Assembly: GCF_003464595.1 (NCBI RefSeq)
Contig: NZ_QRZF01000003.1
Location: 496,001-560,000 of the forward strand
Origin: Bacteroides intestinalis
GTDB taxonomy: Bacteria; Bacteroidota; Bacteroidia; Bacteroidales; Bacteroidaceae
Direction: 5' to 3'
DNA: 64,000 bases
Under the pieces are notes generated by a model. That model saw nothing but the letters and a program-made list of their open reading frames with translations. It searched no databases and had not been told where the DNA came from. Both the position numbers and the translations under genes were made by a program. How positions within the stretch are numbered: position 1 is the stretch's first letter; every line of letters begins with the position of its first letter. Positions 26,226-34,174 of this stretch are shown in pieces.

Positions 26226-27013
26226 CGTGGGATTATTTTGTACCGTTTTCAATTGCCGCCCTGCACTTCTGGGGATTCGGTGCCTTTGCCGCCTGGCGCG
26301 GAAGAAAACCGTATGTTGTTGGCGGGCTTACCTTGATAGGACTTGCTATCTTCTTTTGCTTTATTGTGGGAATGTGGATTTCTCTGGAGCGTCCGCCTAT
26401 GCGGACCATGGGAGAGACGCGCCTGTGGTACTCTTTCTTTCTTCCACTGGCAGGACTCATCACATACAGCCGTTGGAGGTATAAGTGGATACTCAGTTTC
26501 AGTTTTATTCTGTCACTGGTATTTATCTGCATCAATATCTTCAAACCGGAAATACATAACAAAACTTTGATGCCGGCTTTGCAAAGCCCGTGGTTTACGC
26601 CGCATGTCATCGTATATATGTTTGCCTATGCTATGCTGGGTGCGGCCACCGTGATGGCTATTTATCTGCTTTGGTTCAAGAAGAAGCCGATTGACAGCCG
26701 GGAGATGGACCTATGCGATAATCTGACTTATGTAGGATTGGCATTCATGACATTAGGCATGCTGTCGGGGGCTGTATGGGCAAAAGAGGCGTGGGGACAT
26801 TACTGGTCGTGGGACCCGAAAGAGACATGGGCGGTCGCTACGTGGTTCTCCTATCTGATTTATATACATTTCCGCCTTGGAAAACCTTTGTTACACCGTA
26901 AGGCCTTAATTTTACTTCTGATATCATTTGTTTTGCTGCAAATGTGCTGGTACGGCATAAACTATCTGCCCTCTGCACAGGGAGTCAGCATTCATACGTA
27001 TAATTTAAACTGA
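26222..27013 (+). CDS. ccsA: CcsA/ResC-like cytochrome c assembly protein
   Basis: This 263-residue polytopic membrane protein handles haem for cytochrome c assembly. The haem-binding WWD motif is clear at about 190-203 (WGHYWSWDPKETW). Hydrophobic segments surround it, and conserved histidines sit in the flanking helices (TPHVIVYMFAYAMLGA, LIYIHFRLGK). It overlaps the resB stop (ATGA), so translation is coupled. It should mature the NrfH and NrfA haems together with ResB, but the upstream gene is frameshifted here. Confidence 0.92.
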   Translation: MTWDYFVPFSIAALHFWGFGAFAAWRGRKPYVVGGLTLIGLAIFFCFIVGMWISLERPPMRTMGETRLWYSFFLPLAGLITYSRWRYKWILSFSFILSLVFICINIFKPEIHNKTLMPALQSPWFTPHVIVYMFAYAMLGAATVMAIYLLWFKKKPIDSREMDLCDNLTYVGLAFMTLGMLSGAVWAKEAWGHYWSWDPKETWAVATWFSYLIYIHFRLGKPLLHRKALILLLISFVLLQMCWYGINYLPSAQGVSIHTYNLN

Positions 27014-27021
27014 TAATCATT

Positions 27022-28299
27022 ATGAAAACTACTTATTGGGCAATGCTTCTCATGCTTTTGCCAAGCATGGCGTATACGCAAACAATAGAAAAAGAGAATG
27101 AATTTACAATGTCCATCCAGATCAGACCTCGTGCAGAATATCGTAATGGTGCTCTGATGCCCCGTAACGAAGGAGAGGAACCTGCGGGATTCATCAATAA
27201 CCGTGCACGCCTTTCTATGGAGTACAAGCGTTCTGATTTGCAAATGAAAATCTCGGCTCAGCATGTGGGGGTATGGGGACAAGATCCGCAGATTGACAAG
27301 AATGGACGTTTCATCATGAATGAGGCATGGGCTAAACTGAATTTCGGTAAAAACTTCTTTGCACAATTAGGTCGTCAGACCCTTTCGTACGATGACGAAC
27401 GCATTCTGGGCGGACTGGATTGGAACATAGCCGGACGCTATCATGATGCATTGAAACTGGGTTATATCGATCCCAACAACCAATTGCATTTGATCCTCGC
27501 TTTCAACCAGAATGACGAGACTAAGATAGGCGGTACCTATTACGTGCAGACCGGAGCACAGCCTTACAAGAATATGCAGACATTCTGGTATCACTATAAA
27601 TCCGATTATACTCCCTTTGATGCATCCTTACTATTCATGAATCTGGGATTGGAGACCGGAGATGCGGCAACAAAAGAATCCCATACCCGCTATCTGCAAA
27701 CGATGGGTACTTATATTACTTATAAGGATAATGGCTGGAATGTGGACGGTGCTTTCTACTACCAGATGGGGAAGAACCTGAATGCAGAAAAGGTATCTGC
27801 CTTTATGGCAAGCCTGCAGGCCGCTTATGCCATTGACAAGACCTGGACAGTAGTGGCAAGTGCCGATTATCTAAGCGGAGACAGCGGTGACAGTGACAAG
27901 TACAAGGCATTCAATGTTCTGTATGGCACACATCACAAGTTCTACGGAGCTATGGATTATTTCTACGCATCTGACTTTAAAAACGGATATGCTCCCGGGT
28001 TGTTTGACAAACGTCTGGGTGTACGTTTCCGTGCTTCCGATAAGGTGGATATGGACTTGAACTACCACCATTTCTCAACAGCGGCGAAATTGCCGAATCT
28101 GAAGAAAGCATTAGGTTCGGAAGTCGATTACCAGATTAACTGGTCGGTGATGAAAGATGTGAAACTCTCTGCCGGATATTCCTTCATGCGCGGAACGGAA
28201 ACCATGGATGTCGTGAAAGGTGGTAATCACAAAAGCTGGCAAGACTGGGGATGGGTTTCAGTAAATATCAATCCGAGAGTATTGTTTGTGAAGTGGTAA
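27022..28299 (+). CDS. Outer-membrane beta-barrel protein of the nrf locus (alginate-export-like)
   Basis: This is a 425-residue secreted protein (signal MKTTYWAMLLMLLPSMAYTQ) composed of alternating beta-strand segments with aromatic girdles, ending WVSVNINPRVLFVKW. Such proteins are commonly labelled alginate_exp or porin-like. It starts 8 bp after ccsA, so it belongs to the nrf operon and may help nitrite or ammonium cross the outer membrane; that is inference from position. Alginate export itself is unlikely because no alginate synthesis genes are near. Confidence 0.78.
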   Translation: MKTTYWAMLLMLLPSMAYTQTIEKENEFTMSIQIRPRAEYRNGALMPRNEGEEPAGFINNRARLSMEYKRSDLQMKISAQHVGVWGQDPQIDKNGRFIMNEAWAKLNFGKNFFAQLGRQTLSYDDERILGGLDWNIAGRYHDALKLGYIDPNNQLHLILAFNQNDETKIGGTYYVQTGAQPYKNMQTFWYHYKSDYTPFDASLLFMNLGLETGDAATKESHTRYLQTMGTYITYKDNGWNVDGAFYYQMGKNLNAEKVSAFMASLQAAYAIDKTWTVVASADYLSGDSGDSDKYKAFNVLYGTHHKFYGAMDYFYASDFKNGYAPGLFDKRLGVRFRASDKVDMDLNYHHFSTAAKLPNLKKALGSEVDYQINWSVMKDVKLSAGYSFMRGTETMDVVKGGNHKSWQDWGWVSVNINPRVLFVKW

Positions 28300-28310
28300 A
28301 GATAGATAAA

Positions 28311-28350
28311 AGAGAATACGTATGGGGAGCTTCCTCATACGTATTTTTCT
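28311..28350. terminator. Bidirectional terminator between the nrf operon and the Crp/Fnr gene
   Basis: An inverted repeat AATACGTATG (28315-28324) / CATACGTATT (28336-28345) is followed by T-residues on the plus strand. It overlaps the last codons of the convergent Crp/Fnr gene. Confidence 0.75.
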
Positions 28351-29024
28351 AATGATGGTTCGTCCAGAACACGGACTGTCTTTCCGTCCATCTCTATAAT
28401 TCCTTCCTTTATCGTTTTATTAATTTCCTTCGATAGTGCAGGGCGGGTTACATTCAGATATTCGGCAAGGGTTGCCTGATTGTGAATGATATTGACTGTT
28501 GAAGAATTCTTTTTCTTGTGTTCCAACAAGTAGACAACGAAACGTTCACGCACTGTTTTTCGTGATAGGGTTTTCAGCCGGGATACTGTGCAGACATTAC
28601 AATTGCCCGTGATGCAAAGAAAGTTGTGTAATATTTTAGGTTCCTCGCTGATAAGCTTAAACATGGACTCTTTACTGGCGGTGAGCAGGGTACTGTCTTC
28701 CATGGCGGTAAAGGTTGCCGGCAGCACTCCGTCTGAACTGAATAAATGAGGAGTGGCGAATGCACGTGCCGCAACGATATATTCTATCATGACTTCATTT
28801 CCCAGTCCGTCAATAATATCTACCCGTAGTTTCCCTTCTAACAATACATATAACTTCTTGCAGAGTGTCCCCTGGGTGGCAATGATATCTTTTTTGTCGA
28901 CCGAGTACAGGGAGATATCCAACCTGTCGAGCAATGAATGCTTGATGTTAAGGGGAAGGTCACGAAACAGCGGAATCTGGAAAAGTAATTCCTGATGTTT
29001 GTCGGTTAATGTTATTTTCCTCAT
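28335..29024 (-). CDS. Crp/Fnr-family transcription regulator (first of two)
   Basis: This is a 229-residue protein with an N-terminal cyclic-nucleotide-binding-like fold (FRDLPLNIKHSLLDRL, DIIATQGTLCKKLYVLLEGKL) and a C-terminal Crp-type helix-turn-helix (NQATLAEYLNVTRPALSKEI). The ATG at 29024 is chosen over a TTG at 29048 because a TATCTTTG -7 element (29046-29053, minus strand) overlaps the latter. It shares a cluster with nrf and hcp, so an NO/nitrite-sensing HcpR-like role is plausible. It has a CNVC pair near residue 140 whose role is unknown. It is probably expressed from its own promoter and also by read-through from the gene above. Confidence 0.9.
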   Translation of the reverse strand: MRKITLTDKHQELLFQIPLFRDLPLNIKHSLLDRLDISLYSVDKKDIIATQGTLCKKLYVLLEGKLRVDIIDGLGNEVMIEYIVAARAFATPHLFSSDGVLPATFTAMEDSTLLTASKESMFKLISEEPKILHNFLCITGNCNVCTVSRLKTLSRKTVRERFVVYLLEHKKKNSSTVNIIHNQATLAEYLNVTRPALSKEINKTIKEGIIEMDGKTVRVLDEPSLEKYV

Positions 29025-29045
29025 TATATTAGGTAGTTGGTTGTA

Positions 29046-29053
29046 CAAAGATA
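29046..29053 (-). promoter_or_regulatory. -7 promoter element before the first Crp/Fnr gene
   Basis: The minus strand reads TATCTTTG, 21 bp before the ATG at 29024. It rules out the longer TTG start. Confidence 0.5.
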
Positions 29054-29069
29054 CGATGAAAAAGTAGAA

Positions 29070-29708
29070 TTAAAAGTATTTCTTCGAATTCTCCTCGTCA
29101 ATAAACATTTCTTTTCCTTCTATTTGTATGCAGCCCTCATTGCTCAGTTCAGATATAGCACGTGCCAGTGACGGACGGGCCACTCCAAGTATATGTGCCA
29201 CTTCCTGTTGGGAACCGATGCCTCCATGCATCTTTACATAATTGAGCAATCTGGATTTCAGGCTTTGTAAGGCAAACTCGTTCAGTTTCTTGGATAGAAA
29301 CAAGCTTCGGTCGGAAATCAACTTCAGGAAATTCTGCATGATGATCGGGTACTGGTGCATGAACTCCAGAAAAGCATCCTTATTCAGAATCAATACTTCC
29401 GAGGTTTCCAGGGTTTCGATATTCACCGGGAAACGGTTTTCGGAGGCGAAGATGAAAGCCGGTGCAAGGAGTTTCGGAGCACGGAGAGTCTCTATGGTGA
29501 GTTGTTTTCCTTCTGCACTGACCATTTGCGTACGTACTGTTCCATTGCACAGAATATATAGAGAACGGTAAATATCTCCCTGCATGGCGATAAACTCTCC
29601 CGGTTTATAAGATTTAAGGGTATGTTGGTGCAATAGAACGAACTTTAACAGCGTTTCTTCTGTTATGCCTCGAAATAATGGCATTTGTAATAATATATGT
29701 GGTTCCAT
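29070..29708 (-). CDS. Crp/Fnr-family transcription regulator (second of two)
   Basis: This is a 212-residue protein with a cyclic-nucleotide-binding-like N-terminal domain (YKPGEFIAMQGDIYRSLYILCNGTVRTQ) and a Crp-type helix-turn-helix (SQQEVAHILGVARPSLARAI). It lacks the N-terminal cysteine cluster of a [4Fe-4S] Fnr, so it is not a classical oxygen sensor. It is divergent from hcp; the palindrome at 29735-29750 lies 26 bp before its start and could allow autoregulation. It is the best candidate for an HcpR-type regulator of hcp and nrf, though the neighbouring paralogue cannot be excluded. Confidence 0.9.
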   Translation of the reverse strand: MEPHILLQMPLFRGITEETLLKFVLLHQHTLKSYKPGEFIAMQGDIYRSLYILCNGTVRTQMVSAEGKQLTIETLRAPKLLAPAFIFASENRFPVNIETLETSEVLILNKDAFLEFMHQYPIIMQNFLKLISDRSLFLSKKLNEFALQSLKSRLLNYVKMHGGIGSQQEVAHILGVARPSLARAISELSNEGCIQIEGKEMFIDEENSKKYF

Positions 29709-29734
29709 TCTTTTTTAAGTTTTTTGTGATTGGG

Positions 29735-29750
29735 TGTAACATACGTGACA
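29735..29750. promoter_or_regulatory. Crp/Fnr-type operator upstream of hcp
   Basis: TGTAACATACGTGACA is a 6-4-6 palindrome with one mismatched position. It resembles the perfect site at 22760-22775. It ends 21 bp before a CATCTTTG -7-like element (29772-29779), the same geometry as at nrfH. Confidence 0.6.
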
Positions 29751-29771
29751 ATTTACCTGCCATAAACTCTC

Positions 29772-29779
29772 CATCTTTG
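29772..29779 (+). promoter_or_regulatory. -7-like promoter element of hcp
   Basis: CATCTTTG matches TAnnTTTG except for the first base, 21 bp after the palindromic operator. It predicts a leader of roughly 115 nt before the hcp ATG. Confidence 0.45.
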
Positions 29780-29902
29780 CACAAAGATAATGCAAATCGA
29801 ACGCAGAACTTTCATGCCTGCATGAAAAAGTTATGCTGAGATGCAGCTTATCTTCTTAAAAGAGAAGGAATATATATTTTATAACTAAATAAAAAGAATA
29901 AG

Positions 29903-31558
29903 ATGATGGAAGCTAAAATGTTTTGTTATCAGTGCCAGGAGACAATGAAAGGCACCGGTTGTATCTTGAAAGGTGTGTGTGGAAAAGAAAGTCATACGGC
30001 AAAGGCAATGGATTTGCTGATGTTCGTGGTACGTGGAATATCAGTCGTTACCGATGAGTTCCGTAACGCTGGACATTCTGTAGCTGCCGAAGTGAACCGT
30101 TTTGTTGTGGATGCCTTATTCTGTACCATTACAAATGCCAACTTCGATGATGAAAGCATTCTGAACAGGGTGGATAAAGGTATGGTATTGCGTAACCGTT
30201 TAATAGAAGAAGCCAAAGAAAAAGGTATTTCCTTGCCTGAAATTGACGAATTGCAATGGCAGGGCGGACGTGATGAGTATGCTTCCAAGGCGGAAAGCGT
30301 GGGTGTGTTGCGTGAGCCCGACATAGATCTGCGTTCCCTGAAAGAATTGATGACCTATGGTCTGAAAGGTATGGCGGCATATCTGGAACATGCCATGCGT
30401 CTGGGATATGACGATGCTTCTATCCATACTTTTATGCAACATGCTTTGGCCGCCACTGCCACAAAATCACTTCCGGCAGGCGAATGGGTGAAGATGGTGC
30501 TCCAGACCGGAGAATACGGTGTGAAGACTATGGCTTTACTGGATAAAGCAAATACCGAACGCTATGGCAATCCGGAAATGACAAAAGTAAATATCGGAGT
30601 AGGGAAGCGTCCGGGTATCCTGATAAGCGGCCACGACCTGAAAGATATGGAAGAACTATTGAAGCAAACCGAAGGTACAGGAGTCGACGTGTACACACAT
30701 AGCGAAATGCTACCTGCTCACTATTATCCTGCTTTCAAGAAGTATTCCCACTTCGTAGGCAACTATGGAAATGCCTGGTGGAAGCAGCGTGAAGAGTTCA
30801 CCACCTTCAATGGCCCTATCCTGTTTACAACGAACTGTATCGTCCCCCCGTTGGCAAATGCTGAATATAAAGAACGTATGTTCACAACAAACTCCACCGG
30901 ATATTCCGGTTGCAAGTACATTCAGGCAGATGCCGAAGGCAGAAAAGACTTCTCCGAAATTATCGAGATAGCCAAGCAATGCCAGCCGCCTACGGAAATA
31001 GAACGTGGAGAAATCATCGGTGGTTTTGCCCATAATCAGGTGTTGCAACTGGCAGATAAAGTGGTGGATGCCGTGAAGAGCGGTGCTATTCGTCGCTTTG
31101 TGGTTATGGCAGGTTGCGACGGACGTATGAAGGGACGTGATTATTATACCGAATTTGCCAAGGCATTGCCTAAAGATACAGTCATCCTGACAGCAGGTTG
31201 TGCCAAGTATCGTTACAATAAGTTGCCTCTGGGAGATATCAACGGCATCCCACGTGTATTGGATGCAGGACAGTGCAACGACAGCTATTCACTGGCAGTC
31301 ATTGCAATGAAACTGAAAGAAGTGTTCGAGCTGAATGATATCAACGAACTCCCGATTGTGTATAACATTGCCTGGTACGAGCAGAAAGCCGTTATCGTAC
31401 TGCTGGCCTTGTTGAGTCTGGGTGTGAAGAAAATCCATTTGGGGCCTACGCTGCCGGCCTTCCTGTCGCCCAATGTGGCAAAGGTCTTGGTAGATACTTT
31501 CCAAATAGGTACCATCAGTGATGTGGAAGATGACTTGAAGATGTTCCAATTATCATAA
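29903..31558 (+). CDS. hcp: Hybrid cluster protein (Hcp), NO/hydroxylamine reductase
   Basis: This 551-residue cytosolic Fe-S protein protects anaerobes from nitric oxide and hydroxylamine. The N-terminal cysteine cluster is clear ([20 protein letters not shown], residues about 6-30). The cysteines for the hybrid cluster lie in [15 protein letters not shown] and [14 protein letters not shown]. The ATG at 29903 is followed by a second ATG, so the true start may be 3 bp later. It ends at a strong terminator. Together with nrfHA it forms a nitrosative-stress set: NrfA handles nitrite outside, and Hcp handles NO inside. Confidence 0.96.
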   Translation: MMEAKMFCYQCQETMKGTGCILKGVCGKESHTAKAMDLLMFVVRGISVVTDEFRNAGHSVAAEVNRFVVDALFCTITNANFDDESILNRVDKGMVLRNRLIEEAKEKGISLPEIDELQWQGGRDEYASKAESVGVLREPDIDLRSLKELMTYGLKGMAAYLEHAMRLGYDDASIHTFMQHALAATATKSLPAGEWVKMVLQTGEYGVKTMALLDKANTERYGNPEMTKVNIGVGKRPGILISGHDLKDMEELLKQTEGTGVDVYTHSEMLPAHYYPAFKKYSHFVGNYGNAWWKQREEFTTFNGPILFTTNCIVPPLANAEYKERMFTTNSTGYSGCKYIQADAEGRKDFSEIIEIAKQCQPPTEIERGEIIGGFAHNQVLQLADKVVDAVKSGAIRRFVVMAGCDGRMKGRDYYTEFAKALPKDTVILTAGCAKYRYNKLPLGDINGIPRVLDAGQCNDSYSLAVIAMKLKEVFELNDINELPIVYNIAWYEQKAVIVLLALLSLGVKKIHLGPTLPAFLSPNVAKVLVDTFQIGTISDVEDDLKMFQLS

Positions 31559-31563
31559 GACTG

Positions 31564-31604
31564 AAAAAACTCCGGTAATAGCTACTGCTGTGCCGGAGTT
31601 TTTA
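31564..31604 (+). terminator. Rho-independent terminator of hcp
   Basis: The stem AAAACTCCGG / CCGGAGTTTT with a T-rich 3' tail starts about 6 bp after the hcp stop. Confidence 0.88.
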
Positions 31605-31626
31605 TTATTAATAAATAGTGAGATTT

Positions 31627-32631
31627 ATGAAAACAAAAGATGTAGAAACGGATGCGGGAAGTACGGATTTGGCTTCCTACATACTTGCTGTGACCGAACA
31701 GCTGAAACGTGAACGAAAGTTTGCGGCGGCGCATGGTTATGTGTCTGCACTGCATTCCTTCCAAGATTTTGCGGGTGGCAGGGGCACACCACTGCCTATG
31801 GATGAAGTGTTCACCCCTATGCGGCTGAAAGCCTATGAGGAGTGGCTGATGCAAAAGAAAAAGAGACCCTTGAAGGTGAACAGTGTGACCAGTTACATGA
31901 GTTCACTGCGGGCTGTGTACAACCGCTGGATGCCTGTAGGCACACCGGGACACAACCCACAGCTGTTTGCCGGTGTACATACACGGGTGGTGTCTCAAAC
32001 CAAACGTGCGCTGCGTGGATGGCAGATGGAAAAGTTGTTGAGAGCAGAGAACGATGACCTGACCAGAGAAGAAAGAAGGGCTTTGGCATATTTCCGCCTG
32101 ATGTTTCTGTGCAGGGGGATACCGTTTATCGACCTTGCCCATTTGCGCAGGCAGGATTTGCAGGGTCAATATCTGGTCTATCTCCGTCATAAGACTCAGA
32201 AACCGATGCGGGTGAAACTGTCTCCCGAAGCCTTGCGCCTACTACGAGGGCTCGGACAGAAGACTAACCCCTCATCTCCCTACCTGTTGCCAATCCTGGA
32301 TGCAGAGATACAGGACGGTTGGGAACAATATCTTTCTTACCAGATTGCTTTACGTAACTTTAACCGGACATTAAAGCAAGCTGTAAAACGGATGCTTCCA
32401 GGCGTACCGGTAAGTTCCTACACTGCCCGCCATACTTGGGCTACGCTGGCTTACCACATGGGGCAGTCCATTGGTATTATCAGCCAATCACTGGGACACT
32501 CGTCCATCCGGGTAACGGAAACTTACCTCAAACCTTTTGAGAATGAACGTATCGATGAAGTAAATAGACAACTCATCGCAGCTGTGAAAAAAGGTAAATG
32601 GAAGAGGAGTATGCTTTACAGTATATTGTAA
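31627..32631 (+). CDS. Tyrosine site-specific recombinase, probable invertase of the adjacent inverton
   Basis: This is a 334-residue phage-integrase-family protein. The N-terminal SAM-like core-binding domain covers about 12-110. The catalytic domain has Arg in LCRGIPFIDLAHLRRQDL, Lys in RHKTQKPMRV, the TARHTWATLAYHMG box, LGHSSIRVTETYL with the nucleophilic Tyr, and the usual Bacteroides change in the first box histidine. The ATG at 31627 is chosen; a GTG at 31618 is possible. It lies 16 bp from the left arm of a 19-bp inverted repeat pair (32648-32666 and 32957-32975). In Bacteroides such stand-alone recombinases commonly flip nearby promoters. It could instead be a leftover of a mobile element, but no other mobility gene is present. 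Confidence 0.9.
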   Translation: MKTKDVETDAGSTDLASYILAVTEQLKRERKFAAAHGYVSALHSFQDFAGGRGTPLPMDEVFTPMRLKAYEEWLMQKKKRPLKVNSVTSYMSSLRAVYNRWMPVGTPGHNPQLFAGVHTRVVSQTKRALRGWQMEKLLRAENDDLTREERRALAYFRLMFLCRGIPFIDLAHLRRQDLQGQYLVYLRHKTQKPMRVKLSPEALRLLRGLGQKTNPSSPYLLPILDAEIQDGWEQYLSYQIALRNFNRTLKQAVKRMLPGVPVSSYTARHTWATLAYHMGQSIGIISQSLGHSSIRVTETYLKPFENERIDEVNRQLIAAVKKGKWKRSMLYSIL

Positions 32632-33203
32632 GACACGAAGTTGAGACGAAATTACTTACCAAGTAACGGCAGTAATCGCTTGCAAATATCCACTTATTTT
32701 CACAAATAAACAAGGATATATTAATAAAACTTTAAATATAATTCTTTCAAGACGGAATCACGATGATCTAAAACAGGAAAAACACATATTATCTTCTTAT
32801 TTCTACTACGGCAGGTATACGAATTGCACCCTCCACTTTCAGCTTAGAAGCGGAACCATCAACTATTTTACTTTTAGCTCAGAAAAGTCTTTTTTTTATC
32901 CTAAGCGATGCGCTTGGAAATCGCTTTTTCCGCATGCATCGGATAGTAGTTTGAAATTACTTGGTAAGTAATTTCAGGACTTCTGTTTTTTGAAATCCGA
33001 TAAATGATAATTAATGAAATGTATATATAGTGTAGCACGCTTTAACCGTTTGTTGTTGTGCTGTTTGTGGGATTGCGGTGTCTGGTTGTAGCGACAGCTG
33101 CGACGCCGCAATTTACCAAACGGAGCGAACGGCCCTGAATCACTTGCAACTCGTCACCTATATAGTTTATCATAAATATATTAACCCTAAAATAAAAGAG
33201 ATT
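32632..33203. other. 572-bp non-coding region containing a putative invertible promoter segment
   Basis: No convincing gene lies here. It holds the inverted repeats described at 32648-32975 and, downstream, a hairpin in the leader of the DUF4469-like gene (ATTGCGG 33072-33078 / CCGCAAT 33106-33112). An in-frame extension of the next gene reaches back to 33078 but overlaps that hairpin and lacks family-like sequence. Confidence 0.65.
32648..32975. repeat. 19-bp perfect inverted repeats flanking about 290 bp: candidate inverton
   Basis: The left arm GAAATTACTTACCAAGTAA (32648-32666) is the exact reverse complement of 32957-32975. The right site extends to a 23-bp near-palindrome (32953-32975) with 10-bp half-sites around a 3-bp asymmetric core (GGT, against ACC in the left site), the layout expected of a tyrosine-recombinase crossover site. 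The enclosed segment is AT-rich with no gene. It has promoter-like sequence at both ends: GATATTTG on the minus strand near 32682-32689, and GTAGTTTG on the plus strand at 32945-32952. Confidence 0.8.
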
Positions 33204-33986
33204 ATGTCAGAAGAAATCAGGTATCAAATCAACGGCCAACTGGCGGATAACACCGTGACCGTGGACAACAAAGAGGATTTGATCCTCGTCCCCGTCTCCA
33301 ACGGCAGTGCCGACGAGGAACGTATCATTGCCGAAATGAAAGCGGAAGACTCCGGCCTGCGGGAAGAAACTATCCGCCACGTCTTCGACCTGGAGAAGCG
33401 CGTCACCAAACGCCTGCTGATGAGTGGTGTCAGTGTGAACACTGGTTTGTATTATGCCTCGGTCAGTTTCCATGGTGTGATCGAGAGCTCCGCCTGGAAT
33501 CCGGCAAAGAACTCTATCGTGGTAAACTTCAACGTGGGTGCCGACCTTCGCGAAGCCATCAAAAATACGGTGGTGAACATTATCGGTGCAAAAGGCAGTG
33601 CCATGTATATTGCAGGCGTTCAGGATACATCCACCCGTGCATTGGATTCCAGTGCCACAGCCGGACGTGCTTTCACCCTGAAGGGTGCATTGCTGAAAGT
33701 GACTGGTACCGACGACTCTGTAGGCATCATCTTGACTGACTCAAAAGGTACGATAACAAAAATCACCGAAGACTTGTGGGTATTGAACGAACCTTCGCGC
33801 CTCAGTTTCATCATCCCCAGCGGATTGGATAAAGGCACGTATGAACTGAAGGTGACGACACAATACAGTAGAAACACTCTGTTGAAAGTACCGCGCAGCG
33901 TTATAAAAACGATTTATATCGGCACGGCACCTACCGGCGGTGGAAGTGGAGGTGACGGAGGGATAGAGGAAGATCCGCTCGGATGA
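33204..33986 (+). CDS. DUF4469-like protein with HU/IHF-like N-terminal domain
   Basis: This is a 260-residue protein. The ATG at 33204 starts MSEEIRYQINGQLADN; an upstream frame to 33078 is judged non-coding. The first 120 residues resemble the HU/IHF-like DNA-binding domain of DUF4469 proteins. The following part (about 135-240) looks like an Ig-like DUF4469 domain (AGRAFTLKGALLKVTGTDDSVGIIL). The tail is glycine-rich (TGGGSGGDGGIEEDPLG). No signal peptide is seen. It stands just downstream of the inverton, so its expression may be phase-variable. Its function is not known to me. Confidence 0.75.
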   Translation: MSEEIRYQINGQLADNTVTVDNKEDLILVPVSNGSADEERIIAEMKAEDSGLREETIRHVFDLEKRVTKRLLMSGVSVNTGLYYASVSFHGVIESSAWNPAKNSIVVNFNVGADLREAIKNTVVNIIGAKGSAMYIAGVQDTSTRALDSSATAGRAFTLKGALLKVTGTDDSVGIILTDSKGTITKITEDLWVLNEPSRLSFIIPSGLDKGTYELKVTTQYSRNTLLKVPRSVIKTIYIGTAPTGGGSGGDGGIEEDPLG

Positions 33987-34001
33987 TCCGTAGGTATTAC
34001 T

Positions 34002-34088
34002 GGTGACGGTGTTGCACCCGAGCGAGTGACGGTGTTTCACCTGATCGGGTGATGGTGCTTCACCTGAACGGGTGACGATGCTTCACCC
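34002..34088. repeat. 23-bp imperfect tandem repeat, 3.8 copies, each a small palindrome
   Basis: Units at 34002-34024, 34025-34047, 34048-34070 and 34071-34088 follow the pattern RGTGAYGRTGYTKCACCNGANCG. Each contains GGTGA...TCACC-like arms that could form a hairpin. The array lies 15 bp after the DUF4469-like stop codon and before the LruC gene. Confidence 0.85.
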
Positions 34089-34174
34089 AATTTACATCTC
34101 AATCAACTGTGATAATGATTACTTAGGAGAGAGAACATACATTTTACATATCATAATAAAAAAACGAACGCAAC

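Noticed and set aside
27022..28299. Alginate export protein linked to the uronan lyase locus
   Set aside because: It is co-transcribed with nrf genes 8 bp after ccsA and is on the opposite strand from the lyase locus, so the alginate link is only a family label.
31627..32631. Recombinase as the integrase of a conjugative or phage element
   Set aside because: No att-type direct repeats, tRNA gene, relaxase or phage genes lie nearby, whereas inverted repeats suited to local inversion do.
33078..33203. N-terminal extension of the DUF4469-like gene from an ATG-like start at 33078
   Set aside because: The extra 42 residues look unlike the family and their DNA contains a leader hairpin (33072-33112). 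The ATG at 33204 gives the expected start.
34002..34088. Possible CRISPR array
   Set aside because: The units are directly contiguous and imperfect with no spacers, and no cas genes are present.
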